Shown here: piece by piece, positions 35,757 to 45,001 of the stretch | Position numbering within the stretch: position 1 is the first letter of the stretch | How the letters are laid out: every line of letters begins with the position of its first letter | Source of the DNA: Promethearchaeota archaeon | Lineage (GTDB): Archaea; Asgardarchaeota; Lokiarchaeia; Sigynarchaeales; SOKP01 | Assembly (NCBI GenBank): GCA_019058515.1 | Contig: JAHPYY010000032.1 | Span: 1-58,507, forward strand | Direction: 5' to 3' | Length of the DNA: 58,507 bases | Program-made: the position numbers and the translations under genes | The notes under the pieces: model-generated | The model's input: the letters and a program-made list of their open reading frames with translations, nothing else | The model's database searches: none | What the model was told of the DNA's origin: nothing

Positions 35757-36560
35757 CTATAAATCGAAAACATCTCGTTTTAATTCTTTTAGCTTTAAAT
35801 AGAGCATCTTTATGGCTTTGACTGCTTCCGAATCGTGGTTGAAATCCAGAGGAGATACTCCTTTCAAATCTGCTTTCCCTATTTCTTGATCGTATGGAAT
35901 ATTATGATACAACGGAATTTCCCAATCTTTGGTCTTATCCCTAATTATGTCTAACTGTGACTCGTCCACGATCTTATTCGCTATTAAATAAATGTTAATA
36001 ATACCAAGTTTTTTAGATAATGACACGATTTTATGACAAAGGTCTAGCGATTTTTGAGACGGTTCGGTTATGACGAGCATTACATCGATTCCCTTGGCGG
36101 TTCCCCGTCCTAGATGCTCTAAGCCCGCCTCAAAATCGACGATTACCACCTCGTTTCTCTTAACAAATAAATTATGAAGGAGCGTTCTAATTAAAGCGTT
36201 TTCTGGACACAAACAGCCTGTTGCAGGTTCTTCGATGGAACCTAGCACAAGTAATTGCAATCCGTCCGGACCAGAGACTTTAAATTTATCAGGGATATCC
36301 GATACCATTGGATTGATGTTATAAACCCCCGGCCCAGCACCCTCTACTGTAGTTCTTTCGTTAATCATCTTTTTCATTTCCGCTATCGGCACGATCTTAG
36401 ATTTGACATCGTTGCTAATTCCAAGCGTGTAGCTAAGGTTCATAGCGGAATCGTTGTCAATAGCTAGCACTTCGAATCCGTCGCTAGCAAAAAGTCGAGC
36501 TATAGTTCCCGCAATTAAGGTTTTACCGACTCCTCCTTTCCCCGAAACTGCAACCTTAAT
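35757..36560 (-). CDS. CooC/MinD-type P-loop ATPase, apparent AUU start
   Basis: Nickel-insertion or partitioning-type ATPase of the CooC/NifH/MinD family, likely assisting metal-cofactor maturation. The deviant Walker A KVAVSGKGGVGKT lies at the N-terminus, with an IDNDSAMN switch and LVIVDFEAGLEHLGRG. The first ATG (36470) lies after the Walker A loop and cannot be the start. The frame is open to a stop at 36576-36578, and the only start-like codon is ATT at 36558-36560, exactly where relatives have ATG, preceded by a GGTGAG ribosome site. I therefore call 267 residues. The alternative is a one-base sequence error. Convergent with hypC. Confidence 0.85.
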   Translation of the reverse strand: MKVAVSGKGGVGKTLIAGTIARLFASDGFEVLAIDNDSAMNLSYTLGISNDVKSKIVPIAEMKKMINERTTVEGAGPGVYNINPMVSDIPDKFKVSGPDGLQLLVLGSIEEPATGCLCPENALIRTLLHNLFVKRNEVVIVDFEAGLEHLGRGTAKGIDVMLVITEPSQKSLDLCHKIVSLSKKLGIINIYLIANKIVDESQLDIIRDKTKDWEIPLYHNIPYDQEIGKADLKGVSPLDFNHDSEAVKAIKMLYLKLKELKRDVFDL

Positions 36561-36768
36561 TTTTTTCTCACCGGATTAAATTAATTTGCTTTATGGATAA
36601 ATCTTATTGAGGATATTAATTAAACCTTAACCTTTGAATTTAACAATTATTTTTGCGAATCCCTTTACATTTAATAACTGAATATTCATAATAGTTATTC
36701 AATTATTTGAGAAATTAAATAATCAAAAAGAATTAACCATAAATATCAGTTTTAGGTGGCGAACTGCA

Positions 36769-37860
36769 TTGGATAAAATACAAGAAACTTATCGCAAATT
36801 ACAAGAGCATCTCGATTCGATGCCTATAGGGTTCCCTTACTCAGAAACGGGAGCGGATATAAAAGTTTTAAAAGCTTTCTTTACTGCCGAAGAGGCAGAA
36901 TTGGCAACACTATTAAGTTTTTTTCCAAATTCCTTGAAAAAAATACATTCCAAAATTAAGGATAGCGGTGTACTTCTCTATGATCTCAAGAAGAAACTTG
37001 ACACTATGGTAGAAAAAGGACTTATTTACAAAGAGGATAGCCCTATAAAGACACTCAACTCATATGGAAATTTACCTTACGCAATTGGGATTTTTGAAGA
37101 ACATGTCAATAAACTTACAAAAGAGAAGGCAGAAGCGTCTGAAGAATATGGTCCGGAGTTTATAAAAGAGTTTCTCGGTGAAAAGACGGGAGTTCCTCAG
37201 ATGCGTACGATTCCCATTAATGCCGCTCTCACTCACGAGAATCAGGTAATGGATTACGATAGCGCGAGGAAAATCCTCGATTCAGTCCAAGGACCTTACG
37301 CAGTTGCTCCATGCGTTTGTGTTCAATCGAGAGAATTAATGGGAAAGTCTTGCAAACATGATATGATTGAGAGATGCATGGTCAATAGTCAGGCGTATAT
37401 CGACAATGGAAACGCTCGTGAAATAACCAAATCAGAAGCAATAGAGATCTTAGAAAAAGCGGAAGAGAAAGGTCTTGTAATTCAGCCAGGAAACTCGAAA
37501 GACGCAGGGGGCTTTTGCTTATGCTGCAATTGTTGTTGTGGAATCCTTAGAGACGCAAAAACTCTCGATCAGCCAGCAAAACTGTTTGCAACTAATTATT
37601 ATTCCGAAGTATTGAGTACAGAATGCACAGGGTGTGGAACTTGCGTGGAATTTTGTCCTATGGACGCCATCACGTTAAATAAGATAGCACAAATTGAGAG
37701 AGAAAGATGTATTGGATGCGGGATTTGCGTTACTAAATGTCCTTCAGAGGCGATTCTCCTCAGAAACAAAGAAGATGTAAAAATTCCACCAGAAAATTGG
37801 ACCCAATTGATTGCTAAGATTTATAGGAAAAAGCGAGAACTTGCATCCGCAAGAAAATGA
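36769..37860 (+). CDS. Iron-sulfur protein with winged-helix-like N-terminus
   Basis: The N-terminal third (about 30-95) looks like a winged helix (AELATLLSFF ... LDTMVEKGLIY). A cysteine-rich central part follows (APCVCVQSREL, CKHDMIERC, CLCCNCCCG). At the C-terminus are two [4Fe-4S] motifs, CTGCGTCVEFCP and CIGCGICVTKCP. The start is TTG at 36769, supported by an AGGTGG ribosome site seven bases upstream. Similar ferredoxin-like proteins occur next to redox enzymes in anaerobes. Role could be redox sensing or electron transfer. It overlaps the next gene by four bases (ATGA), so they are co-translated. Confidence 0.8.
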   Translation: MDKIQETYRKLQEHLDSMPIGFPYSETGADIKVLKAFFTAEEAELATLLSFFPNSLKKIHSKIKDSGVLLYDLKKKLDTMVEKGLIYKEDSPIKTLNSYGNLPYAIGIFEEHVNKLTKEKAEASEEYGPEFIKEFLGEKTGVPQMRTIPINAALTHENQVMDYDSARKILDSVQGPYAVAPCVCVQSRELMGKSCKHDMIERCMVNSQAYIDNGNAREITKSEAIEILEKAEEKGLVIQPGNSKDAGGFCLCCNCCCGILRDAKTLDQPAKLFATNYYSEVLSTECTGCGTCVEFCPMDAITLNKIAQIERERCIGCGICVTKCPSEAILLRNKEDVKIPPENWTQLIAKIYRKKRELASARK

Positions 37861-38597
37861 CGAATAACGATGCGAATGAAGTCCAAAATAAATCATGTAG
37901 CGTCCACAATTTAAGTTATAGATACGTGTGTCCTGAATGTATAAAACCCTTTTTAAAAGATACTCCATTTAGAGACCTTAAAAACGTCAGAGAATATCAA
38001 GTCAAAAAGTCAAGCGAGATAATCGAGAAGGATAATAGGAAAGATTTTAACACAATTGGATTGCTAAAATTCAGAATTGTAGGATCTAAATCTTTTGGTG
38101 TAGCAGACATAATCGACTTAAGACTAGGAAAGTCGCTCGATACTTGTTATAAGGTTTTTTGTCCTAAATTTACGGATTATTTTTCTACACTACTTTTTCT
38201 AAACCATACTGATATTTATCTCGATTTGATTGGAATACTTAAAGTAAAACCGGATTGCTACATAATTAACGCTAGTGGCCGAATGCACCCTTTTTTTTAC
38301 GGAGTAGCCTGCGAGTTAGGGCTTAAAAACGATACATCTGTGTTTGGGTATACTAAAACTCTTTTATTTGGAAAAGTAGACCAAGATACCGCAAAAGAAT
38401 TTCCCATAGTGAGTTATAAGGAAGACCATATTGGATATGCTGTTCCGAGAATTAATTCAAATAAGAGTTATTACATATCAGTTGGGAACAACATTAGTTT
38501 AAACACGGCTCTTAATTTGTTTCTAAAACTAGAGCCCAATTTTCACGATCTTCTAGCTCAAAAGCTCAGGAAATACATATTGTTAGAAACTAATTAG
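37857..38597 (+). CDS. Endonuclease V-like protein lacking catalytic acids, zinc-binding N-terminus
   Basis: From residue about 65 the protein follows the endonuclease V order: GVADIIDL strand, then a FCPKFTDYFSTLLFL segment, then INASGRMHPFFYGVACELGLKND, SVFGYTKTLLFG and a late strand. EndoV cuts DNA or RNA at inosine with Asp/Glu/Asp ligands. Here the first Asp site (DvSY) reads KSF, the Glu of the LaFRE region is absent, and the Asp of 'vDG.G' is Ala/Ser, so it is probably not a nuclease. A CxxH...CxxC motif (CSVH, CPEC) at residues 14-28 adds a small zinc site. It is translationally coupled to the Fe-S protein upstream. Confidence 0.6.
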   Translation: MTNNDANEVQNKSCSVHNLSYRYVCPECIKPFLKDTPFRDLKNVREYQVKKSSEIIEKDNRKDFNTIGLLKFRIVGSKSFGVADIIDLRLGKSLDTCYKVFCPKFTDYFSTLLFLNHTDIYLDLIGILKVKPDCYIINASGRMHPFFYGVACELGLKNDTSVFGYTKTLLFGKVDQDTAKEFPIVSYKEDHIGYAVPRINSNKSYYISVGNNISLNTALNLFLKLEPNFHDLLAQKLRKYILLETN

Positions 38598-38615
38598 AAA
38601 AGATTTGAACACTTA

Positions 38616-38921
38616 CTAATCCTTTCCCATGTTCTGCATTTTTTTAGACAATTCCATTAATTCGTTGAATATAAATTCTTGCTCTGAACAAGTTTGAGCA
38701 TTCATCAATTCCTCGTTAACTCTTTTTATTTCTTGAGTTAAATAAATGAACTTCTCAGGCGGTTCGGAACTATATATATATTTCTTTTTCCCGTTTTTAT
38801 CGATAATTGGCATTACCCATTTATTTAGAGAATGGCTCCAATTCCACCTCTGCGCGGGCATACGCTTCGACTCAATTAAAAATTCGGGAGTTAGTTTAGT
38901 AAGGACGGAAATAATTATCAC
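38616..38921 (-). CDS. Small protein of unknown function, intact copy of a pair
   Basis: The 101-residue product contains RWNWSHSLNKW, IDKNGKKKYIYSSEPPEKF and a helical C-terminus (ELMELSKKMQNM). I do not recognise it. A second copy with the same order lies at 39053-39319. The basic, Trp-rich N-terminal part with a helical tail could be a nucleic-acid-binding or phage/mobile-element protein; this is speculation. Confidence 0.5.
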   Translation of the reverse strand: MIIISVLTKLTPEFLIESKRMPAQRWNWSHSLNKWVMPIIDKNGKKKYIYSSEPPEKFIYLTQEIKRVNEELMNAQTCSEQEFIFNELMELSKKMQNMGKD

Positions 38922-39052
38922 CTTATGCGCAATAATAATCTAGTTAGAGATTGTATAAACTCAATATATTAAAGTGTTAAACAACTCTCAAAATTTAAAT
39001 ATAAAAACTCCAATTTTTTAAGAGTATCGTTAAAAAATAGTGAATTTAGCGA

Positions 39053-39319
39053 CTATTCGCCTCTTCTCATTTTTTGCATTTGCTTTGAAATGCTAATCAA
39101 CTTTTCGAATAAAGCATTGTTCTCAGTAGCCGTTTCGCAGCAATCTATTTGCTTGTTTACGACTTTAAGCATTTCTGTCAGTTCAGTAAATTCTTTCGGG
39201 GGTTCTACTTGGTAAGTATACCTTCTTTTACCGTTTCTTTGCTCGATAAACACCTATTTATTGGCGTCCTCGCTAAAATTCCACCTACCGAGTTTATAAC
39301 GTTTTTTCGTCACGTACAT
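39053..39319 (-). pseudogene. Second copy of the small protein, interrupted by TAG
   Basis: From ATG 39319 the frame reads ...LGRWNFSEDANK then TAG (39254-39256), then VFIEQRNGKRRYTYQVEPPKEF and the helical tail. In the intact paralogue the stop position is Trp (LNKW), so TGG to TAG explains it. The downstream part has a GTG right after the stop and could be re-initiated as a 66-residue product. The pair diverged well before interruption. Confidence 0.6.
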
Positions 39320-39412
39320 GTATGCTTGATCGTTGAACTAACTATTTTGTATATACTTTTGATATAATATTATTTTTATTAAAAATTCTACTTATACCTT
39401 ATAAGGGTTACC

Positions 39413-40564
39413 TCATTCACGCTTCATTCTTATTTTTAAAATCCTGCTCGCTAATTCCCGCACATCTACGTCCTTATCTCTCAAAAATTCTTTGAGTAAA
39501 TTTGTGGATTCTCTATCGTTGTAACGACTCAATGCTCTAACTAAAGCGTGGCGAACTAGCCAATTCTCATTGTCATCTTTTACTAATTGACTTAATGTTT
39601 TAAAAGCAGTTTGGTCTTTTAACTCTCCTAAGAGTTCAATTATCATTTTTTTAACATAAACATCGCTCTTTTCTATATCTAAAATTAATTTGTTCAGAAA
39701 TGATTCTTTCGATTCTTGAGTAGAACCTGAAAAAAGCTTTAAAATAATTTTGTTCTGGTATGCATCATCTGAATTTATGCTTAGTACAAAATTATCGTAA
39801 GAGCTGTCGGAGATGGAAGAAAGCTCCGCTTTGGATTCGCTCGAATCTCTCTGTGCTTCATTATTTTCCAGCTCGCCTAACTCTTTTTCCAAATATTCGA
39901 TTTTCTTAAGTAAATCGTTTTCTCTGTTCTTTAGAGCCTCTAGTTCAGAACTCTTTTCCATTCCAACCTTTTTTTTTTCCAATTCTGTATGCAATTGCTC
40001 ACTAGTTCTGAACAATTCCTCCTGCAAATTGTCGTTTACTTCCTGGAATCTCCTTATTTCTTCTTTTAGGAAATCTATTTGGGTCTTGTCTTGCTCGATA
40101 TTATCTTTTTTTGCGAATTCTTCTTGAAGCTTTAAATTTTGTGATTTAATAATCTTCAGTTGCTCTTCAAGCTGTATTTTTTCGCGCTTATCTTCGTTTA
40201 ATTGCCACAGTTGTTGCTCTAATTCTGAAATCTGTTCTTTTTGTTCCGCTAAGATGTTTTGTTCGTTAATTTGCATAGCTTCTAAATTTTTACTTAAGAT
40301 CTCCAAATATTTCTCTTTTTTAACTAATTCTTGCCGTTGGGAGATTACCAATTCTTTAAGAATTTGAATATCTTCTGGAACATCGTCTCTTCGCATCCTC
40401 TGAAGTTTGCTTCGCTGTTCATTTATGATCTGTTTCTGTTCTTGAACTGTAAACTTTAATCTTTGAAGTTGTTCACTTAAAAGCTCAATATCTGTCAATA
40501 ACTGCGTCTGAGATTTATCTTCCTCGTCTATAGTGTCAATGATGTTTTTTAATTCTCTACTCAT
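39413..40564 (-). CDS. Coiled-coil protein with C-terminal HEAT repeats
   Basis: Residues about 15-245 are continuous coiled coil (LLSEQLQRLKFTVQEQKQII ... EIRRFQEVNDNLQEELFR). The C-terminal part (about 280-383) forms two to three HEAT-like repeats (KMIIELLGELKDQTAFKTL, RHALVRALSRYNDRESTNLL, VRELASRILKI). No enzymatic motif or membrane segment. Probably a scaffold or tether. Single gene, next to the transposase remnant. Confidence 0.65.
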   Translation of the reverse strand: MSRELKNIIDTIDEEDKSQTQLLTDIELLSEQLQRLKFTVQEQKQIINEQRSKLQRMRRDDVPEDIQILKELVISQRQELVKKEKYLEILSKNLEAMQINEQNILAEQKEQISELEQQLWQLNEDKREKIQLEEQLKIIKSQNLKLQEEFAKKDNIEQDKTQIDFLKEEIRRFQEVNDNLQEELFRTSEQLHTELEKKKVGMEKSSELEALKNRENDLLKKIEYLEKELGELENNEAQRDSSESKAELSSISDSSYDNFVLSINSDDAYQNKIILKLFSGSTQESKESFLNKLILDIEKSDVYVKKMIIELLGELKDQTAFKTLSQLVKDDNENWLVRHALVRALSRYNDRESTNLLKEFLRDKDVDVRELASRILKIRMKRE

Positions 40565-40939
40565 GCTATTTTCGAATCATTAACTCGAGTTCTATTTCCA
40601 GATTAATTCAAATTATATTTAAATAATAATCATTTTGGTTAAAAAATCTTTATCTGCCTTAAAATTAAACTAAAATAAAAAAATAACAGTATCAAAGGAT
40701 TTAAATGATTGAAATCTCTTGAGCAGAATCTATTTCTCTTATAATTTAATTTCAATTTTTAAATTACAATGTTTATTTTTTAAGATCTATTTCCATTGGA
40801 AATCTACCTTAAAATTTATACGAAAGAAGTGATTATATTTATTTATGCGACTAAACAAACATTTTCCTAGCTCACTTCTGAGTTTGGGAATTAAATCACT
40901 TCTTTCAAATGAGAATATTCTTGCATTTTTTAAAAACTT
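40565..40939. other. Gene-free interval with a 13-bp inverted repeat
   Basis: GAAAGAAGTGATT (40822-40834) is repeated inverted as AATCACTTCTTTC (40894-40906), 59 bp apart, just ahead of the transposase remnant. It may be part of the element's end or an unrelated hairpin. Nothing else seen. Confidence 0.4.
40822..40906. repeat. 13-bp inverted repeat next to transposase remnant
   Basis: Two perfect 13-base arms separated by 59 bp. It lies 34 bp ahead of the first transposase frame. A matching copy at the far end of the remnant was not found; only a loosely similar GTGAAGTG occurs near 42140. Confidence 0.4.
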
Positions 40940-42142
40940 TTGTGTGAAATCTCATCTCGCATGTGGTTGCGTAGAAAGCCAAGGAGTTACATCTATAAAG
41001 ATGTGGACTTTCTGAAGATGTTCTTCTTTTCTGAAATATTAGGTAGATCCATCCACGACACTAGCAAGACGCTCAACGACTACACTTTAAGCAAACGAAG
41101 AGGAAGAAGAAAAACATTCGCAGACGGTCGAAAACAACGAGTAATTCCAAATCAAATTGAAGTTAACCGGTACTTAAGAAGAATATAACTACAAAAAGCG
41201 CGCAATATGTTGCGTAAATGCTTAGACAATCAATTAAAGAAAGGCTTTAGAATCAAGATTGATATCTAAAAAGGTCAATGTAATTATCGACTTTGCTGAA
41301 CATCCATATTACGGAAAACGGGAGGGAAAAATGATGAAATGTACTAATCGGCAAAAAGATACGAAAAAGATGCGGCATTACCTCGCGTTTTCGCTGCTTT
41401 CTCGCGACACGCATCTTTACGCAGGATTAGAACTGGTGGCAACGGGTCGATCTAAAATTCCTATTATTCTTATGTTTCTTTATTATCTGCTTAATTTGAG
41501 ATTAGAACTCAAATGTGTACTAATGGATATAAAGCTTTACAGAGCAATGCTTATAAATTAAATAAAGGATATAGGAGGAAATATATTGATTCCTGCTAAG
41601 CAATACAAAAGGATTAAGCGTTACATTTCGGAGTACATCGAAGATAGAGCTGAAGGGGTGAGGAGGTACACCTTTTCTAGTGCAACTGAATCAAAGCATC
41701 GCGCGTTTACTCATGTTTACCTGATAATAAAAGCCAAGCGCGGGTTCTCGCTTCAAGGTGTTAAACGCGAGTACAGAAGCGGGAGAATCAACTTAAAGGA
41801 AGCTCAACATAGGGTATTTACGGTCATGACAACTGAGAAACAAAAGGAAAAACGAGTTCGCAGGTGTCCCGCGTTTCCCTCTTTTATCGTCGACGGTGGA
41901 TGATCGAAACGGGATTTTCCGACTTAAATCGAATTAACACGCGATGGAGGTCAAATCACGATGGCGTACGCTATTTAGATTTAATGGCACGCATGCTTCT
42001 TTATAACTCGTGGAAAATGAATAAAACTTGGGTTAATCTTAAGACGATTAAAGCTAATACCTCACGGTCCCTAACACTAAGCCAAAATCAAGATTACTTA
42101 ATAAGAGGTTTCTATCAACTCTCCAAAAATCACAGGGGGTGA
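40940..42142 (+). pseudogene. Degenerate IS4-type DDE transposase
   Basis: Four consecutive fragments in differing frames cover one transposase: an N-terminal helical part (40940-41188), a first catalytic Asp region with VIIDFAEHPYYGKR (near 41275-41330), a second DRGFY-like site decayed to LMDIKLYRAM, and a C-terminal part with YRRRWMIETGFSDLNR and LMARMLLYNSW (41864-42142), the Y-R-W-IE motif of IS4-group enzymes. At least four stops or frameshifts interrupt it, so it is inactive. It marks an old insertion between the HEAT protein and the cyclophilin. Confidence 0.8.
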
Positions 42143-42238
42143 AGTGTTAAGGAAAGAAATTCGTCGGTTATCTGACCACAATAAAAAAGAGATAAAAAAA
42201 TAAATAATTAAATACTCAAAATAAAAAAAAATCAAAAG

Positions 42239-42724
42239 CTATATGATTTTTATTTCCTTTATTGAATCTCCTTGAGAAATCGCATTTACAACGTCTTGGT
42301 CCTTGCTCGACATGACTTCCCCAAATATCGTGTGTTTGTTATTCAACCAAGGAGTCGGAACGTGAGTTATGAAAAACTGAGATCCGTTTGTGTTAGGACC
42401 AGCGTTTGCCATTGCTAATATTCCGGGGTTTTCGAACTTTTTACCACTGCGAAATTCGTCTGGAAACGGGTAACTTAGGTTCTGTCCTTGGTAAGGAAAA
42501 GATGTTATTCCCTTATCCTTTGGACCACCAGTTCCTCTACCTAAAGGGCAACCGCCTTGAATCATAAAATCGGCGATAACTCGATGAAACTTTAAACCGT
42601 TGTAAAATCCTTGGCTGATGAGGTATAAAAAACTTGATATCGTTATAGGGGCTTCTTCGTCGAAAAGTTTGAGGTTAATATCCCCTTTGTTTGTAATAAT
42701 TACTATGCTTGTTATAGAAATCAC
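42239..42724 (-). CDS. Cyclophilin-type peptidyl-prolyl isomerase
   Basis: Folding catalyst. Cyclophilin signature FHRVIADFMIQGG, then GSQFFITHVPTPWLNNKHTIFG with the active-site Arg (R in FHRV), Phe/Gln (GSQFF) and Trp/His. The 161 residues equal one domain, without signal peptide, so it is cytoplasmic. Divergent from the ADP-forming acyl-CoA synthetase. Confidence 0.95.
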   Translation of the reverse strand: MISITSIVIITNKGDINLKLFDEEAPITISSFLYLISQGFYNGLKFHRVIADFMIQGGCPLGRGTGGPKDKGITSFPYQGQNLSYPFPDEFRSGKKFENPGILAMANAGPNTNGSQFFITHVPTPWLNNKHTIFGEVMSSKDQDVVNAISQGDSIKEIKII

Positions 42725-42838
42725 CTTGCTAATAAGTATGATTCAATAAGGATTTATATTAATTAAACTACAACGTTTATAATTAAACGCGAACTAATCA
42801 TATTGATAAATTTCACCTTGATTGACTAGGTATATAAA

Positions 42839-44992
42839 ATGTCAGATATAGCGTATTTCTTCAATCCTCGTAGTATAGCGGTGATTGGCAGCAGTGGTAC
42901 CCCAGGAAAAGTAGGACACACTGTATTAAACAATATAATCAATTCGGGATATCAAGGTAAAATTTACGCCATAAATCCTAAGGCTGGAAACATCTGCGGT
43001 CTGCAAGCGTACAAAAGCGTACTTGATGTACCAGATGAGATTGACTTGGCTATATTTGTAATTCCTGGCAAGTTTGTAAATCCTGTTTTAGAAGAATGTG
43101 GTAAGAAGGGAATAAAAGGATGTATCGTAATTTCTGCGGGTTTCAAGGAAATTGGAAACGAGGGTATTGAAAGAGAGCATCAACTAATTGATCTTGCTAA
43201 ACAATACAATATGCGGATATTGGGTCCAAATTGCCTTGGTTTAATTGGTATGTACTACAACGGTTCTTTCGCAGCAGATACCCCGAAAAAGGGAAATATT
43301 GCTATGATATCTCAAAGCGGAGCGATGTTAATAGGAATGATGGATTTCTCTATGACGCAATCGTATGGTTTTTCGTATAACGCGAGTCTGGGCAACAAAG
43401 CAGATTTAGGAGCGGTGGATTTTATCGAATATTTAGCAGAAGACGAAGACACAAAAGTTATTCTTTGCTATCTTGAAAGTATTAAAGATGGAGATCGATT
43501 TTTAGAAGTAGTTCCGAAAGCCGCGAGAAAAAAACCAATAGTTATTTTAAAGTCTGGAGTGAGCGCGGCTGGAGCTCGCGCTGCCTCGAGTCACACTGGA
43601 GCTTTAGCGGGTTCAGATATCGCGTACGACCTTGCGTTTGAAAAATGCGGAGTCATTCGCGCAAAAACTATTGAGGAACTATTTGATTTTGGCGAGACTT
43701 TACTTTACCAACCGATCCCAAAGGAAAATTCGTTTACGATAATTACTAACGCAGGAGGTCCGGGTATAGTAGCGACCGACGCATTTGAAAGGGAAAATTT
43801 GAAGCTTTCTCAATTTTCTGAATCTATTCTTCACGATCTTAGAGAAAAGTTGCCATTAGAAGCTGCAATATTTAATCCAGTCGATATAGTGGGAGATGCA
43901 TCTCCCGATAGATACGAATATTCTTTAAGAACCGTCTTAGGACTGAATAATAAAGATCAACTCAAAAACGATATTTCTACTCACGGCGTTTTAGTTATTC
44001 TCACCCCTCAAGCGCAAACAAAACCAATGGAAGTAGCAAAAATTATAAGCGAGATCTTTTCAGAGGAGAGGACCAAATTTCCAATAATATGCTCATTTAT
44101 AGGAGATAAATCGATAAAAGATGCGAGTAAATATCTTCGAAATAACCAAATACCCTGTTATAGCTTTCCAGACGCCGCAGTTCACTCAATTAAAACGCTA
44201 GTGAAAAGAGCGGAGATACTGCGTAGAACTCCATTAAATGAACTGCAAATTGAGGAATTTGAAGTTAATAGAGAGCGAGTGAAAGAGATTTTTGCTACTG
44301 CTCGACTAGACGACAGAACAGTGTTATTGAGTTCAGAAACTAGCGAAGTGTTTGAGTGTTACGGGATTAAAGCACCTAAGTCTCGTTTAGCTAGAACTCC
44401 TAACGAAGCGAGAGTACTCCAAAATGAAATTGGAAAATCGGTAATGAAAATCGTTAGCCCTCAAATCATTCATAAGACAGATGTAGGGGGTATCCTATTA
44501 AACATCGAAAGCGAACAAGACGCGTTTGAAGCGTTTATTCAAATTGTCGACAATGCAAAAAGATTTGGTCCTCCAAATGCGAGAATCTATGGAGTGGAGG
44601 TACAAGAGATGATTGACTTTAAAAAAGAAAGCAAGTTCAACGAATTAATCATTGGAATGTCGAGAGATGCTCAATTCGGACCGTTGTTGATGTGCGGATC
44701 GGGTGGAATTTATGCAAATTTCCTTAAAGATGTCTCGTTTGCTTTATCGTATAAGTTTACTAAACAAGATGCGCTAGAAATGCTTCAAAAAACTAAAATA
44801 TTTAGCTTACTTCAAGGTGTAAGGGGTGAAAGTACCTCTGATGTGGATTCTGTTATAGAAGTATTGCTAAAAATTTCCCAACTCGTAAATGATTTTCCTG
44901 AAATCGTCGAGTTGGACATAAATCCGTTGTTATCCTTTATTAAAGGATATAGTGCGGTAGACATTAAAATCACTATAAAAAAAGAAAATTAG
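42839..44992 (+). CDS. ADP-forming acyl-CoA synthetase, fused alpha and beta subunits
   Basis: Converts acyl-CoA plus ADP and phosphate to acid plus ATP, the archaeal route of ATP formation from acetyl-CoA and other acyl-CoAs. The alpha part has the CoA-binding Rossmann start (FFNPRSIAVIGSSGTPGKVG), the ISQSGAM loop, and SSHTGALAGSD with the phosphohistidine H252. The beta part (about 500-717) has the ATP-grasp KIVSPQIIHKTDVGG and ELDINPLL. The 717 residues correspond to the fused form. Ten bases separate it from the next gene, so they form an operon. Confidence 0.92.
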   Translation: MSDIAYFFNPRSIAVIGSSGTPGKVGHTVLNNIINSGYQGKIYAINPKAGNICGLQAYKSVLDVPDEIDLAIFVIPGKFVNPVLEECGKKGIKGCIVISAGFKEIGNEGIEREHQLIDLAKQYNMRILGPNCLGLIGMYYNGSFAADTPKKGNIAMISQSGAMLIGMMDFSMTQSYGFSYNASLGNKADLGAVDFIEYLAEDEDTKVILCYLESIKDGDRFLEVVPKAARKKPIVILKSGVSAAGARAASSHTGALAGSDIAYDLAFEKCGVIRAKTIEELFDFGETLLYQPIPKENSFTIITNAGGPGIVATDAFERENLKLSQFSESILHDLREKLPLEAAIFNPVDIVGDASPDRYEYSLRTVLGLNNKDQLKNDISTHGVLVILTPQAQTKPMEVAKIISEIFSEERTKFPIICSFIGDKSIKDASKYLRNNQIPCYSFPDAAVHSIKTLVKRAEILRRTPLNELQIEEFEVNRERVKEIFATARLDDRTVLLSSETSEVFECYGIKAPKSRLARTPNEARVLQNEIGKSVMKIVSPQIIHKTDVGGILLNIESEQDAFEAFIQIVDNAKRFGPPNARIYGVEVQEMIDFKKESKFNELIIGMSRDAQFGPLLMCGSGGIYANFLKDVSFALSYKFTKQDALEMLQKTKIFSLLQGVRGESTSDVDSVIEVLLKISQLVNDFPEIVELDINPLLSFIKGYSAVDIKITIKKEN

Positions 44993-45001
44993 GTAAAAGT
45001 T

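Noticed and set aside
39254..39256. Pyrrolysine at the TAG of the small paralogue
   Set aside because: The paralogue has Trp at this site and no pyl genes are visible; a nonsense change is simpler.
40940..42142. Four separate small genes
   Set aside because: Together they read as one IS4-type transposase with shifted frames and stops, so they are one pseudogene.
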